Shown in pieces: positions 19,878-29,237 of a stretch of DNA of 64,000 nucleotides. The position numbers and the translations under genes are program-made. The stretch's first letter is position 1; each line of letters opens with the position of its first letter. The stretch lies in assembly GCA_039944535.1 (NCBI GenBank), contig JBDUYP010000004.1, positions 310,001 through 374,000 on the forward strand, written 5' to 3'. Under the pieces are notes generated by a model. It worked only from the letters and a program-made list of their open reading frames with translations, was not told the origin of the DNA and made no database searches. Origin of the DNA: JAMZMI01 sp039944535. Its GTDB lineage: Bacteria; Bacteroidota; Bacteroidia; Cytophagales; Cyclobacteriaceae.

Positions 19878-19885
19878 CAAAGCTA
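19878..19885 (-). promoter_or_regulatory. Possible Bacteroidota -7 element for the ELWxTDGT gene
   Basis: Reading on the minus strand, TAGCTTTG fits the Bacteroidota -7 consensus TAnnTTTG exactly, about 90 nt before the ATG at 19787. The expected TTG at -33 is replaced by TTT about 20 nt upstream, so the match is partial. The surrounding 19788-19986 gap otherwise holds no gene. Confidence 0.35.
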
Positions 19886-19986
19886 TGATCAAACTCTATA
19901 TTTTAAAGGGGGTAGATTGCTAATAGACGGTATAAACATTGCTCAAAATACTCTTTCAGGGTGAAAAAGGCTGCTTTTGAGCGGTT

Positions 19987-22900
19987 TTAAAGCAGGCGTT
20001 TGGGTGCGTCCATTTTGACATCAGAGGGTAGTCTGTTAAACTCCTTTTTGAAAATACCTCTGAAATATTTCACATCATTAAAACCTACAAAGAAGGCCGC
20101 TTCGCTTACATTCATTTTTCCACTGGCTATCAGCTCCTCTGCTTTCTTCAGTTTCAATTTTCTGATGAATTCATTAATAGAACATCCGGTAACTGATTTC
20201 AGCTTTCGGTATAAAGATGCTCTACTGAAGCCCAGTTCTCGGGCCAGCTCATACACACCAATATCTTTACCTGTCTCTAATCTTTCGTTGAAGATTACAT
20301 CTTCAATTTTTTGCAAGAACTCCAACTCCACCTGTACTCGAGGCTCTTCCACTTCTGGTTCCGCCACTGCTGTCTCTTGGCCAGTCTCTGAATGCCCCAC
20401 AAAGTAGCTCTTCAGTAGAATGCGATTCTTCAAAAGGTTATCAACTCGTGTAAGAAGCACTTCCTCGTCAAATGGCTTGATCATATAGCTATCTGCACCT
20501 TCGGAGTACCCTAGGATGGTGTCTTCTGATGAATGTTTGGCCGTAAGTAGAATGATCGGTATATGACTTGTTCTATTGTCATTTTTGAGCTCTTTGCACA
20601 AATCAATACCTGTTTTCTCAGGCATCATGACATCCGAAATAATCAAATCAGGGATTTCTTCGTAGGCCAGTGATATCCCTTTTTCTCCATTGGAGGCCAC
20701 ATATACGATATACTTTGACTTAAGTACCTGCTTAAGATATAGGACTATATCTGTATTATCGTCTACAATAAGTACTCGCTCGCGGTTGTCATTAGGATCT
20801 ATATCCTGATCCGGTTCTTCATTCGCGTCATCAGAAATGCTATATTTTGGTATCTCCAGTCCTAAAGGTCTGCTTTCGACAAACTCCATTTGGCCGAGAT
20901 GATCTTTGCCCTTGGGTATGGTGAAGTAAAAATCTGCTCCTCCACTATCTGAGTTTCTTACCCTTATCACTCCACCGTGCAGTTCTACAATCTTTTTGGT
21001 AAGCGCCAGGCCTATTCCTGTTCCAGTTACATTTTTAGAATCATATACTTGATAATACCATTGAAAAATGGTCTTAAGTGAGTCTTTTGGGATACCTGGC
21101 CCGGTATCTTTCACCGATATAGTGACTTTATCATCTTGCTCGTATAAACTCACGGTAATACTGCCGCCTGCCGGAGTATATTTGAATGCATTGGAAAATA
21201 GATTGTTCATGACAATCTCGAGCTTCTCAGCATCTATCCACAACTCCAGCTCCCCATCCGGTTGATCAAAATTCAAAGTCACATTCCTGAACTTTGCCAA
21301 ATCTCTGTAATTGCTGAAAATATCCTGGAGCACACTTATGATATCATATTTGCTTACCTCTAACTTGAAGTTTCCTACTTCTGCCTTTCTAAACTCCAGC
21401 ATTTTGTTGATCAGGTTGCTAAGTGAAAGAGCGTTCCTTTCAATCAGCTTCAACCCTTCTCGTACTTCATCGCTAATAGTTTTACCTATCAGGTTTTTTA
21501 GCGGGCCAATAATCAGCGTTAGAGGTGTTCTGAGTTCGTGAGAGAAATTGGTGAAGAATCGTATTCTTTCCTGATTTAATTTGTGCTCCTGAAAACGTAT
21601 TTTCTTTTCATATACCAGCGAGCTTCTAAGCTTAATTTGTGTAGTATAATACCAAATAAACAGCATCAGAATAGCTGCACCCAACACAATGTAGGACACG
21701 AATGCGTACCACGTCTGCCAGATCGGCGGCTCTATGACAACATCCAGTTTTTGAACATTTTCTGATAAGCCATTTTTGGTTCGGGAAATCTTAAAGGTAT
21801 ATGTGCCCGGCCCAAGGTTACCGTAAGTAATGGCATCAGACCCTTGTGTAGCGTTCCATTGCTTATCACTTCCATCAAGCGTATAATAGAGCATTTGCTT
21901 TGAAGCAACCGGGTAATTAAGGGTTTCAAACTCGAAGGTGAGCACATTTTGATTATGTGGCAAAACGACTTTGTCTTTGGAAAACAAAGGGGATTTTTTA
22001 TTGCCCAGATTGGTTACTGATTTGCCAACTACTATGATATCCGTTATCAATGGTCTCTGGCTTGTGTTGTTTGTTTTGAGCTCCCGGGTGTCGATAATAT
22101 TGAGTCCTCGTGTACCACCAAATGCAATCATTCCGTTTGGTAGCTTTGCGACCGACCCTACATTAAACTCTCCGTTTTGCACATTGTAGGATGCGCCGAA
22201 ATTTTTGAACTCATTTTCAGCAGCTTTGAAAACACTCAGTCCACGATCGGTAGAGATCCACAAATCACCCAAAGAGTCAAACTCGAAAGCCCGGATACTG
22301 TTATTGATCAGACCATCATTTTCACCAAAAACCACGTAGGTTGAATCTAGTGTGTTGTATTTAATCAATCCACTGTAACGGGTCCCTATAAACAGCTGAT
22401 CCCCCTCAAGTCTGATAGTAGTTATTTTGTCCCCTTTAAATTCTCTTACAACACTCGCATCGACTTTAAAAAACTCACGACTGTCCGGGTTGTAGTAAAA
22501 GAAACTTTCATTGTACTGAGACATCCAATACCCGCCATCCGGCGTTTCGCAAATGGATCTTATATCCATGCCTTTGAACTCACCCACCGTCAGGAAACTG
22601 TTGGTCAATTCATCAAAAATCTGCAATCCTCCTCCATTGGTTCCGACAAACAACCTACCTCTTGAGTCCTCAAAAATCAGCCGAACGTCATTTCTGTTTA
22701 TACCGTTTTGGTTGGCGCGAGATCTTTTGAAAACCCTTTTTGTCTTGTTCTTTAAGTCGATCCTAATTAAGCCCTCCTTATAGGTACCTACCCACAAAAC
22801 ATCGTTGGAAGCACGCAAAACTGAAAGTACCGCCAGGTCATCGGACAATCCATATTTACTCAAAATACCAACTTCAACCGATCCGGTTTTCAGGTTAAGA

Positions 22901-24039
22901 GAGTTCAGACCTCCTCCATCTGTACCTATCCATAAGATATCATTGGCATAATCTAGACCCCAGATACGCTGATGACTAAAGTGCACACTTGATTGTGGGT
23001 TTTCATCGATCAGCCGGATAGATGCCCGCTTTGGCCCAACATAGTTGATCCCGGAACTCCACGTCCCCATCCACATGGCCCCCTCTTCATCTTCAAAAAA
23101 TGTTTGAATCGTCTTGCTAAAAACACTTGAACCGTCTGATCGGGGAGCATAATAATCGAACTGAATATCTTCACCCAGATCCATTACTTCGCTTTTGCTT
23201 ATAGCCAGGCCTTCTTCTCTGGTACCCACCCATAGATGATTCTCTTTGTCTAGATAACAAACTACCATATCTGTATTGTCGAGGTAGGGATTCCCGCTCG
23301 GTTCGAAGTTTCGAGTCTTTGGGTTGAAAACGAACAGGCCCAGATTGGTAGAAATAGTGAGCTTACCTAAAAATGTACCGAAGTGATTTAGGGATATATC
23401 ATCCTCGATTTGTATTCTTTCAGTAATATCCCTTTTTAAATCGTAGATCAACACATGTCCGCCTCTCTGTGCCATACAGACTGCTGTATCACCCATGTAC
23501 GAAACATAGCTTGCCTCTGAAAATGCCGATAACTGATCGTGATATCTAAGCCCTTTTTGTTGATCATAGACCAAAAGCGAATTGTCTAAAAAGGCCACAG
23601 CGATATCTCCTTTTGAATTACGGGTGATACCGGTGCATGCTTGATTGAGCCTAACCCCACCTAAGGAATCCAACCGTGAAAACTCCATAGTTTCAAGGTC
23701 TAAAAAGCCAAGACCGAGACTCGTGCTGATCCAAATCCGATTGTGCTCAGACTCATACAAAAGATCATTGAGATTATTGCTTAACAACGAATTTGGCTCG
23801 TTGATATCGTGTCGGAAGACTTTAAAGCCATTTCCTCCGTATCGGCATAGACCATCGGCAGTAGCCATCCACATGAAACCTATAGAATCCTGGGCAAAAC
23901 TATAAACCAGATTGTTTGGCAGGCCGTCTTCAACGTTAATGTTAGTAAAGGATTTATTAAACGCATCAAACAACCCTTGAGTAAATGCTGAACCCGGGAT
24001 GAAAACAAAGAATAAAAGAAATAATCTAAAGGAATACAT
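19987..24039 (-). CDS. Hybrid two-component system (HTCS) sensor-regulator of the PUL
   Basis: About 1350 residues, with ATG 24039 preferred over the GTG just before it. After a signal peptide (ends G-S-A-F-T-Q) come roughly 14 Reg_prop propeller repeats (about 30-700, e.g. G-L-P-N-N-L-V-Y-S and W-I-G-T-D-G-G-G-L), a Y_Y_Y domain (about 705-785) and one membrane segment (about 785-808). The cytoplasmic part contains the histidine kinase (His835 in F-S-H-E-L-R-T-P-L; ATPase motif N-N-L-F-S-N-A-F-K-Y-T and G-T-G-I-G-L), a response-regulator receiver (V-D-D-N-T-D; phospho-acceptor Asp about 1137 in I-S-D-V-M-M-P) and a C-terminal AraC-type HTH. Such proteins bind an oligosaccharide in the periplasm and directly activate PUL promoters. 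All key phospho-residues are present, so it should be functional. Confidence 0.97.
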   Translation of the reverse strand: MYSFRLFLLFFVFIPGSAFTQGLFDAFNKSFTNINVEDGLPNNLVYSFAQDSIGFMWMATADGLCRYGGNGFKVFRHDINEPNSLLSNNLNDLLYESEHNRIWISTSLGLGFLDLETMEFSRLDSLGGVRLNQACTGITRNSKGDIAVAFLDNSLLVYDQQKGLRYHDQLSAFSEASYVSYMGDTAVCMAQRGGHVLIYDLKRDITERIQIEDDISLNHFGTFLGKLTISTNLGLFVFNPKTRNFEPSGNPYLDNTDMVVCYLDKENHLWVGTREEGLAISKSEVMDLGEDIQFDYYAPRSDGSSVFSKTIQTFFEDEEGAMWMGTWSSGINYVGPKRASIRLIDENPQSSVHFSHQRIWGLDYANDILWIGTDGGGLNSLNLKTGSVEVGILSKYGLSDDLAVLSVLRASNDVLWVGTYKEGLIRIDLKNKTKRVFKRSRANQNGINRNDVRLIFEDSRGRLFVGTNGGGLQIFDELTNSFLTVGEFKGMDIRSICETPDGGYWMSQYNESFFYYNPDSREFFKVDASVVREFKGDKITTIRLEGDQLFIGTRYSGLIKYNTLDSTYVVFGENDGLINNSIRAFEFDSLGDLWISTDRGLSVFKAAENEFKNFGASYNVQNGEFNVGSVAKLPNGMIAFGGTRGLNIIDTRELKTNNTSQRPLITDIIVVGKSVTNLGNKKSPLFSKDKVVLPHNQNVLTFEFETLNYPVASKQMLYYTLDGSDKQWNATQGSDAITYGNLGPGTYTFKISRTKNGLSENVQKLDVVIEPPIWQTWYAFVSYIVLGAAILMLFIWYYTTQIKLRSSLVYEKKIRFQEHKLNQERIRFFTNFSHELRTPLTLIIGPLKNLIGKTISDEVREGLKLIERNALSLSNLINKMLEFRKAEVGNFKLEVSKYDIISVLQDIFSNYRDLAKFRNVTLNFDQPDGELELWIDAEKLEIVMNNLFSNAFKYTPAGGSITVSLYEQDDKVTISVKDTGPGIPKDSLKTIFQWYYQVYDSKNVTGTGIGLALTKKIVELHGGVIRVRNSDSGGADFYFTIPKGKDHLGQMEFVESRPLGLEIPKYSISDDANEEPDQDIDPNDNRERVLIVDDNTDIVLYLKQVLKSKYIVYVASNGEKGISLAYEEIPDLIISDVMMPEKTGIDLCKELKNDNRTSHIPIILLTAKHSSEDTILGYSEGADSYMIKPFDEEVLLTRVDNLLKNRILLKSYFVGHSETGQETAVAEPEVEEPRVQVELEFLQKIEDVIFNERLETGKDIGVYELARELGFSRASLYRKLKSVTGCSINEFIRKLKLKKAEELIASGKMNVSEAAFFVGFNDVKYFRGIFKKEFNRLPSDVKMDAPKRLL

Positions 24040-24119
24040 CACTTTTATTGAAACTTGATACTCTCAATTATCAAAATTTACGGCGGAATTTACCCACAAA
24101 AGAAAATTAGCATAAAGAT

Positions 24120-24126
24120 CAAATTA
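24120..24126 (-). promoter_or_regulatory. Possible promoter element of the HTCS gene
   Basis: On the minus strand TAATTTG occurs here, 80 nt before the HTCS start, with a TTG 23 nt further upstream. It resembles the Bacteroidota -7 box TAnnTTTG with one base fewer. The same heptamer recurs 100 nt upstream at 24220-24226. A weak call, made because the 208-nt gap must hold a start site if the regulator is expressed separately from the sulfatase operon. Confidence 0.25.
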
Positions 24127-24250
24127 AGACACGTTCTGGTGAAATTCCTCAAATATTTACATTTTTCTCTGCTCCAAAATGAAAATCAAGTGAGGTTTAG
24201 AAGAACTAACCGCTAGCATCAAATTAGGTTAAGAACTCAATAGTATTCCG

Positions 24251-25768
24251 TCAATCTAACGCGCTTTTGAGGTTCTCTTTCATCTGATCGAGTTTATCAG
24301 TGTGGGTTTTAGCCAGGTTGTTTTGCTGACCAATATCGTCCTTCAAATTGAAAAGCTGATAAACTTTAGAGTTGCCTATTTCGGTATTCACTTTTTTGTT
24401 CACAGCCGGACCATCATAAGGCGGAATCATCAGCCAACCCCCTTTTCTAAGAGCGGTTTTACCTTTGGCCTCCAGCACCAAAGATTCCCTTCCTTCTTTG
24501 GTTTTGCCCAGAAGCACATCTAGCAAATCCTCACTGTCCGTTGGCGGAACTTCCGCTCCTACCAGTCTGGCCAAAGAAGCAAGTAAATCCACTTGACACA
24601 CAAGTGCATCAGACACTCCTGCTTCAATATTTCCTTTCCAGTAGCTGATAAACGGAACTCTTGTTCCTCCCTCAAAAAGGCTGTACTTACCCCCTCGAAG
24701 CGCTCCTGCAGGCTTGTGATCTCCTAATTTATCCACAGCATCGTCATAGTACCCATCATTTAAAACCGGCCCATTGTCGCTTGAGAATATGATCAATGTA
24801 TTGTCTAGTACGCCTTCTGCTTCCAGTGTATTCATAAATTCTCCAATACACCAGTCTGCCTCTAAAATCACATCTCCCCTCGGGCCCATTCCTGATTTTC
24901 CTGCAAACCTCGGGTGTGGTGTTCGAGGCACATGAGGCTGCTGCATGGCATAGTATAGAAAAAACGGCTCTTCTTTATGATCTGAAATATAGGCTTTGGC
25001 TTTTGATAAAAAATGATCAGCCATATCTATATCGCTCCACCTGGCGCTGTGACCACCTTTCATATACCCAATTCTTGGAATACCGTTGACGATACTGTTA
25101 TTATGCCCGTGGTGCCACTTCATGGTGGTCAGCTCCGGGTTGTTCTTTCCTGTTGGAAGCCCGTCAAAATTCTTCTTATAACTTACTGAGATGGGATCAT
25201 TGAGATCCAGTCCATCCACATAGCCATTTTCAATGTAAACCGTAGGTACACGATCTTGCGTGGCGGCAAGTATGTATGAATGGTCGAACCCTACCTCGTT
25301 CGGCCCTGGAGCCACGTGCGCGTTCCAATCAACATCACCTGCCCCTAATCCCAGGTGCCACTTGCCTATAATTGCAGTTTGATACCCTTGAGATTTTAAC
25401 ATTTTTGGCAAAGTGGCCTGGGCAGTGTCAATAATGAGTGGTGCGCTTCCGGATAGTATGCGCGCGTTTTCATTTCGCCAGGGATAAACACCCGTGAGCA
25501 AGGCAAACCTACTAGGAGTGCATGTAGCCGAAGTAGCATAGCCATTCGTAAAGCGAAGACCAGTGTTGGCAAGAGCATCTATATTAGGAGTACTTATCTC
25601 AGTAGCGCCGTATGCACTCAAATCTCCATACCCCAAATCATCCAAATAGATGATTACAATGTTGGGTTTGGCAATCTTGGTTTCCTCTTTTGTTATAGAC
25701 TGACAAGACACAAAAACAGCGCTTAATGCAACAAGTAGTATTCTAACGAATGGATGGATTGATTTCAT
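24251..25768 (-). CDS. Family S1 sulfatase, lipoprotein (type B, paired with 3162-4778)
   Basis: 505 residues from ATG 25768, which gives a compact signal with lipobox (V-F-V-S-C, Cys22); an ATG at 25780 adds four residues. The metal motif D-D-L-G-Y-G-D is near residues 43-49 and the active site C-T-P-S-R begins at Cys83, followed by T-G-V-Y-P-W-R. A second metal motif is S-S-D-N-G-P. Shared features with the sulfatase at 3162 (G-F-D-H-S, Y-I-E-N-G-Y, H-G-x-N placement) suggest the same subfamily. It is the last gene before the 208-nt gap to the HTCS gene and lies 43 nt after the preceding sulfatase, so it likely closes the upstream enzyme operon. Confidence 0.93.
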   Translation of the reverse strand: MKSIHPFVRILLVALSAVFVSCQSITKEETKIAKPNIVIIYLDDLGYGDLSAYGATEISTPNIDALANTGLRFTNGYATSATCTPSRFALLTGVYPWRNENARILSGSAPLIIDTAQATLPKMLKSQGYQTAIIGKWHLGLGAGDVDWNAHVAPGPNEVGFDHSYILAATQDRVPTVYIENGYVDGLDLNDPISVSYKKNFDGLPTGKNNPELTTMKWHHGHNNSIVNGIPRIGYMKGGHSARWSDIDMADHFLSKAKAYISDHKEEPFFLYYAMQQPHVPRTPHPRFAGKSGMGPRGDVILEADWCIGEFMNTLEAEGVLDNTLIIFSSDNGPVLNDGYYDDAVDKLGDHKPAGALRGGKYSLFEGGTRVPFISYWKGNIEAGVSDALVCQVDLLASLARLVGAEVPPTDSEDLLDVLLGKTKEGRESLVLEAKGKTALRKGGWLMIPPYDGPAVNKKVNTEIGNSKVYQLFNLKDDIGQQNNLAKTHTDKLDQMKENLKSALD

Positions 25769-25811
25769 GCTAATGATCACGATTTAGATACACTTTTCTT
25801 TTTAGACCAAT

Positions 25812-27227
25812 TTATTTGCTTCGTTTTCTTTTCTGAAGCGGAAACTCCGCGTGCTCGGTTCTGGCTGACGCCATTAGTGTTTTCAGAACCTCCGCATTTG
25901 CATGTTCCTCAGTATAGAGGTCGTTTTCTTCCGAAGGATCGTCTTTTAGGTTATACAATTCGTACCTTTTGCCTACAAAATATAGCAGTTTCCAATCATC
26001 CTTAACTAAAGCCTGAATGGGGCCTTGTTTCTCATTAAATTCCCAATAGAGATAGTCGTGTTTCCTTTGATTACCACCTGTCAGGGCAGGTAAATAAGAA
26101 ATTCCATCAGTGCTGGCAGAAGGTTCACTTCCCAGAATATCGCAAACTGTAGGCAAAAGATCCCAAAACGCAGATTGATGATCACTATGCGTACCAGGAG
26201 CTATCTTTCCAGGCCATGTGGCCACAAATGGCATGCGGATACCCCCTTCATAGAGGTCTCTTTTTCTTCCTTTATATATGCCATTACTATCGAAGAACTC
26301 ATTTTTCAAATCATCATATTCATGTCCATTGTCACTGGTGAATATGACCAGCGTATTGTCATCTATGCCCAATTCTTTCAGTTTTTTATACACTTTCCCA
26401 ATGTCCGCATCTAGTTTGCTGACCATAGATGCATAGGTCACATGGCCGTTTTTATCATTTCTGTAATGCCCCATTTTCATTTCCCGGAGCGGCCAATTTT
26501 TGTCCTGATATTCAGATTTATATGCTTCAGGTATAGTAAGCTCATAGTGCGGTATGGTGTATGTCAGGTACAAGAAAAAAGGATCTTCTTTTTCGCGTTC
26601 TATAAAATCAAGTGCCTTATCTGTGAATAGATGCTGCGAATACTGCCCAATTTTATCTTTCATCACATTTCCCCCAATAGTAAAGAGACTGTCATTTTCC
26701 CAGAGCTGCTCCGGGTAGTAATGGTGTGCAGGCCCATGTCTATTAAATCCATAGAAATAGTCAAATCCCTGATTCAATGGTTTTCCTTCATCTAGATTTT
26801 CAGCCAGACCCCACTTGCCCACTATTCCCGTGGTATATCCAGCTTTTTGCAACTCCTTGGCCACCGTGTTTTGATTGAGCGGCATATCTACAGGTTTGCC
26901 AGATTTTGTCCACTTTGGATTTCCTCTAACAGGCGAATGTCCTGTATGCAAACCCGTCATCAAAGAAGCACGTGATGGCCCGCATACCGTAGATCCGGCA
27001 TAGTGCTGCGTAAAAACCACTCCTTCGGTTGCCATCTGATCCAATACCGGTGTTTTGATCTTCGTTTGACCATTGAACCCTACATCTCCATAACCCAAAT
27101 CATCGGCCAAAATGAAAATTATGTTAGGTTTCGGTATTTGTTGGTTGTCTGAGTCGTTGGTTTGTGCCCCACCACAACCCACCAGATAAATGGTCATGGC
27201 AACAATGGCATATAAATTAATTTTCAC
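25812..27227 (-). CDS. Family S1 sulfatase, lipoprotein (type C, paired with 9429-10937)
   Basis: 471-residue sulfatase that appears to start at a GTG (27227) overlapping the stop of the esterase gene in a GTGA arrangement; no ATG lies between this point and the signal peptide. Lipobox L-V-G-C (Cys18). Metal motif D-D-L-G-Y-G-D near residues 42-48, active site C-G-P-S-R from Cys82, then T-G-L-H-T-G-H-S-P-V-R-G-N. The second metal motif is S-D-N-G-H. It is a close structural match to the sulfatase at 9429. Coupling with the esterase suggests that acyl and sulfate groups are removed from the same oligomers. Confidence 0.93.
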   Translation of the reverse strand: MKINLYAIVAMTIYLVGCGGAQTNDSDNQQIPKPNIIFILADDLGYGDVGFNGQTKIKTPVLDQMATEGVVFTQHYAGSTVCGPSRASLMTGLHTGHSPVRGNPKWTKSGKPVDMPLNQNTVAKELQKAGYTTGIVGKWGLAENLDEGKPLNQGFDYFYGFNRHGPAHHYYPEQLWENDSLFTIGGNVMKDKIGQYSQHLFTDKALDFIEREKEDPFFLYLTYTIPHYELTIPEAYKSEYQDKNWPLREMKMGHYRNDKNGHVTYASMVSKLDADIGKVYKKLKELGIDDNTLVIFTSDNGHEYDDLKNEFFDSNGIYKGRKRDLYEGGIRMPFVATWPGKIAPGTHSDHQSAFWDLLPTVCDILGSEPSASTDGISYLPALTGGNQRKHDYLYWEFNEKQGPIQALVKDDWKLLYFVGKRYELYNLKDDPSEENDLYTEEHANAEVLKTLMASARTEHAEFPLQKRKRSK

Positions 27228-28108
27228 TTTCTTGATTTTGTTTGCTTTAAATATTTGAGTGACTCCAAAAATCTCTCCGTCTCTTTGAACGTAAGGTTAT
27301 AATGCTCCTCACTTTTGCTTTTGTTGAAAAAACCATGTTTCTGATCTTCATAAAGAAACAGCTCGCTCCTACCCCCAACCGCTTCTATTTTCTCTTTGAA
27401 AAGCTCAGCAGTTGTTACGGGAATTAAGTGGTCAGCAGTTCCCTGAAACACTATGGTTGGTGGCATACTTTTACGGATGTTATGCAGAGGAGAAATTTCT
27501 TCATATCTATCACCTATTCTCTCATGTCCATACCCGCCAGGACCATTGTCAATCACCGGATTGAACAACACAAGCGCGTTCGGGATTGAGCTGACAGTGG
27601 TATCTTCTCCCGGTTCATTGAGGCCTTTTATAGTAGCCGTAGCTGCCGCAAGGTGTCCACCGGCAGAGCCGCCAGCCGCCACAATTTTCTTTTCGTTGAT
27701 ATTCAGTTTTTTTGCGTTTTTTCTTAAAAAGCGCATTGCCGATTTGGCATCTTGTACGGCCTCAAATGGCGTGGTTCCCTGCCGTTTTTTTACTCTATAG
27801 TCAGCTAAAACCGCAATCATGCCACGCTGAGCAAGATATTTGGCCTGCCCCTGAAACTGGGTAATACTACCCCCGTTCCAACCACCTCCAAAGAAAAAGA
27901 TGATGGTAGGATATTTTTTTCTTGGCTTAAAATTGTCCGGATAGTGAAAGGTTAATTTCAGGGTGTCTTCCCCAACCACTTTATAGACCACCTCCACAGG
28001 GTTGCTTTCACTGCGCTGGGCTAGCAAGTCATCAATGTTCTGAGACCGAGCCACTAAAACGATGGACATCAGAAGAACTGAAGCTATGATAGATCGTTTT
28101 CTGTTCAT
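27224..28108 (-). CDS. Alpha/beta-hydrolase, probable carbohydrate esterase
   Basis: 294 residues from ATG 28108 (an alternative ATG at 28129 adds seven), with a signal peptide ending A-R-S-Q near residue 23. The fold is shown by the oxyanion loop F-F-G-G-G-W-N-G-G (about 72-80), the nucleophile Ser148 in G-G-S-A-G-G, and the remaining triad members Asp226 (T-A-D-H-L-I-P) and His258 (D-Q-K-H-G-F-F). These are features of the BD-FAE/acetyl-esterase-like group often found in PULs. It probably removes acetyl or other acyl groups from the polysaccharide. The downstream sulfatase overlaps it by 4 nt and the upstream propeller gene ends 27 nt away. Confidence 0.9.
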   Translation of the reverse strand: MNRKRSIIASVLLMSIVLVARSQNIDDLLAQRSESNPVEVVYKVVGEDTLKLTFHYPDNFKPRKKYPTIIFFFGGGWNGGSITQFQGQAKYLAQRGMIAVLADYRVKKRQGTTPFEAVQDAKSAMRFLRKNAKKLNINEKKIVAAGGSAGGHLAAATATIKGLNEPGEDTTVSSIPNALVLFNPVIDNGPGGYGHERIGDRYEEISPLHNIRKSMPPTIVFQGTADHLIPVTTAELFKEKIEAVGGRSELFLYEDQKHGFFNKSKSEEHYNLTFKETERFLESLKYLKQTKSRK

Positions 28109-28135
28109 AAGAATTTGGATAAAGGTCATAAAGAT

Positions 28136-29182
28136 TTACTCAAAACTAATCTTGAAAACATGTGAGCTACTACCATAACCGGGCTTGACCTGAACACCTG
28201 TGGCGAGGTACAGGTAGGCCGGCTTACCATCAATAAAGAGCAACTGCGCCCGTTCAAGGTGGCCGTGTTTTTTACCTCTGTGAGCAGTAGCATTTTCTAA
28301 AAATTCTGATCCGACATAGTGTTCCAAGTCCTCATAGGCTCGTTTGGTATTTTCTTCAGGAAAGTAAAAGCCATCAGCGGATCGCCAAAGCAACCCTCCT
28401 CCACTATTTCCAAGAGAACCTACAAAATCACGACTTAACATATATACCGAATCATTCATGGTAAAAGCATAGGAGTCTTCCAATTGCATTTTTTTTGAGG
28501 TGACTTGTTTCGGGTGTATTCTATATGGCCCTTCAAGTTGATCCGAAACAGCTACGCCATAGTTATAAGCTCCTCCTTTTGTCTCTTTCGGAATTACGGA
28601 TTTGTGATACAAGTGATACTTTCCTTTATACTTTATCAATGTTGGATTGGAGACGCCCAGCCTTGCCTTATGATTCCAAATGGTTGTATCTGTAGGTTTT
28701 CTTAAAATGGTTCCATCTGACTCTGCACCCTTGGCTGGTCTCCAATTATCACTCAAATCATCTGCTACATACATGACTATCCGCTGGGTTGATAATTTAC
28801 TGTTTTCATTCACAATAAAACAAAGGACATATTTCCCATCTATATAGCTAATAGTTGGGTTGTGTGGAGAATTGAACAAACTATCCATATCGGGTACAGC
28901 TACGCGCACAAACTCAAAAGGTCCTTCTGGGCTATCTCCTACATAGTGACCTATTTCACAATCTTTGTACCATCCACTAAAATTGGTTCGTGTAGCCATT
29001 GACCATTGCGCAGCATAGAGATGCACTCGTCCATCCTCGTCCATAATAGGCGATGAACCCCAAACGTGCATGCCTTCCTGCCCGGCCGCATTTCCGATAT
29101 ACGCTATTTTCATTTGCTGCGCTTTGGAATTACAGCTCAGAAGAATGAGAATGATTGCTATTGATGTGATTATTGATTTCAT
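28136..29182 (-). CDS. Lipoprotein beta-propeller glycoside hydrolase, GH43/GH117-like
   Basis: 348 residues with a lipobox (L-L-S-C, Cys17). Repeated blades carry D-G-(R/K)-(V/Y) turns: S-S-P-I-M-D-E-D-G-R-V-H-L-Y, N-P-T-I-S-Y-I-D-G-K-Y, S-N-P-T-L-I-K-Y-K-G-K-Y-H-L-Y. This pattern is typical of five-bladed propeller enzymes of the GH43/GH117/GH32 type, but the canonical D, D and E positions of GH43 are not obvious, so I do not assign a family. It shares W-G-(S/A)-S near the start and D-(C/S)-E-I-(G/A)-H followed by (E/-)-G-P-(F/Y)-E-F with the next gene upstream, so the two are paralogues. Position inside a sulfatase/esterase operon points to a role in oligosaccharide breakdown. Confidence 0.75.
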   Translation of the reverse strand: MKSIITSIAIILILLSCNSKAQQMKIAYIGNAAGQEGMHVWGSSPIMDEDGRVHLYAAQWSMATRTNFSGWYKDCEIGHYVGDSPEGPFEFVRVAVPDMDSLFNSPHNPTISYIDGKYVLCFIVNENSKLSTQRIVMYVADDLSDNWRPAKGAESDGTILRKPTDTTIWNHKARLGVSNPTLIKYKGKYHLYHKSVIPKETKGGAYNYGVAVSDQLEGPYRIHPKQVTSKKMQLEDSYAFTMNDSVYMLSRDFVGSLGNSGGGLLWRSADGFYFPEENTKRAYEDLEHYVGSEFLENATAHRGKKHGHLERAQLLFIDGKPAYLYLATGVQVKPGYGSSSHVFKISFE

Positions 29183-29237
29183 GTTGTATTGGTTTCAGAG
29201 TGAAACAAGGGATTACTTTTCTAATAGATCGCTGCGG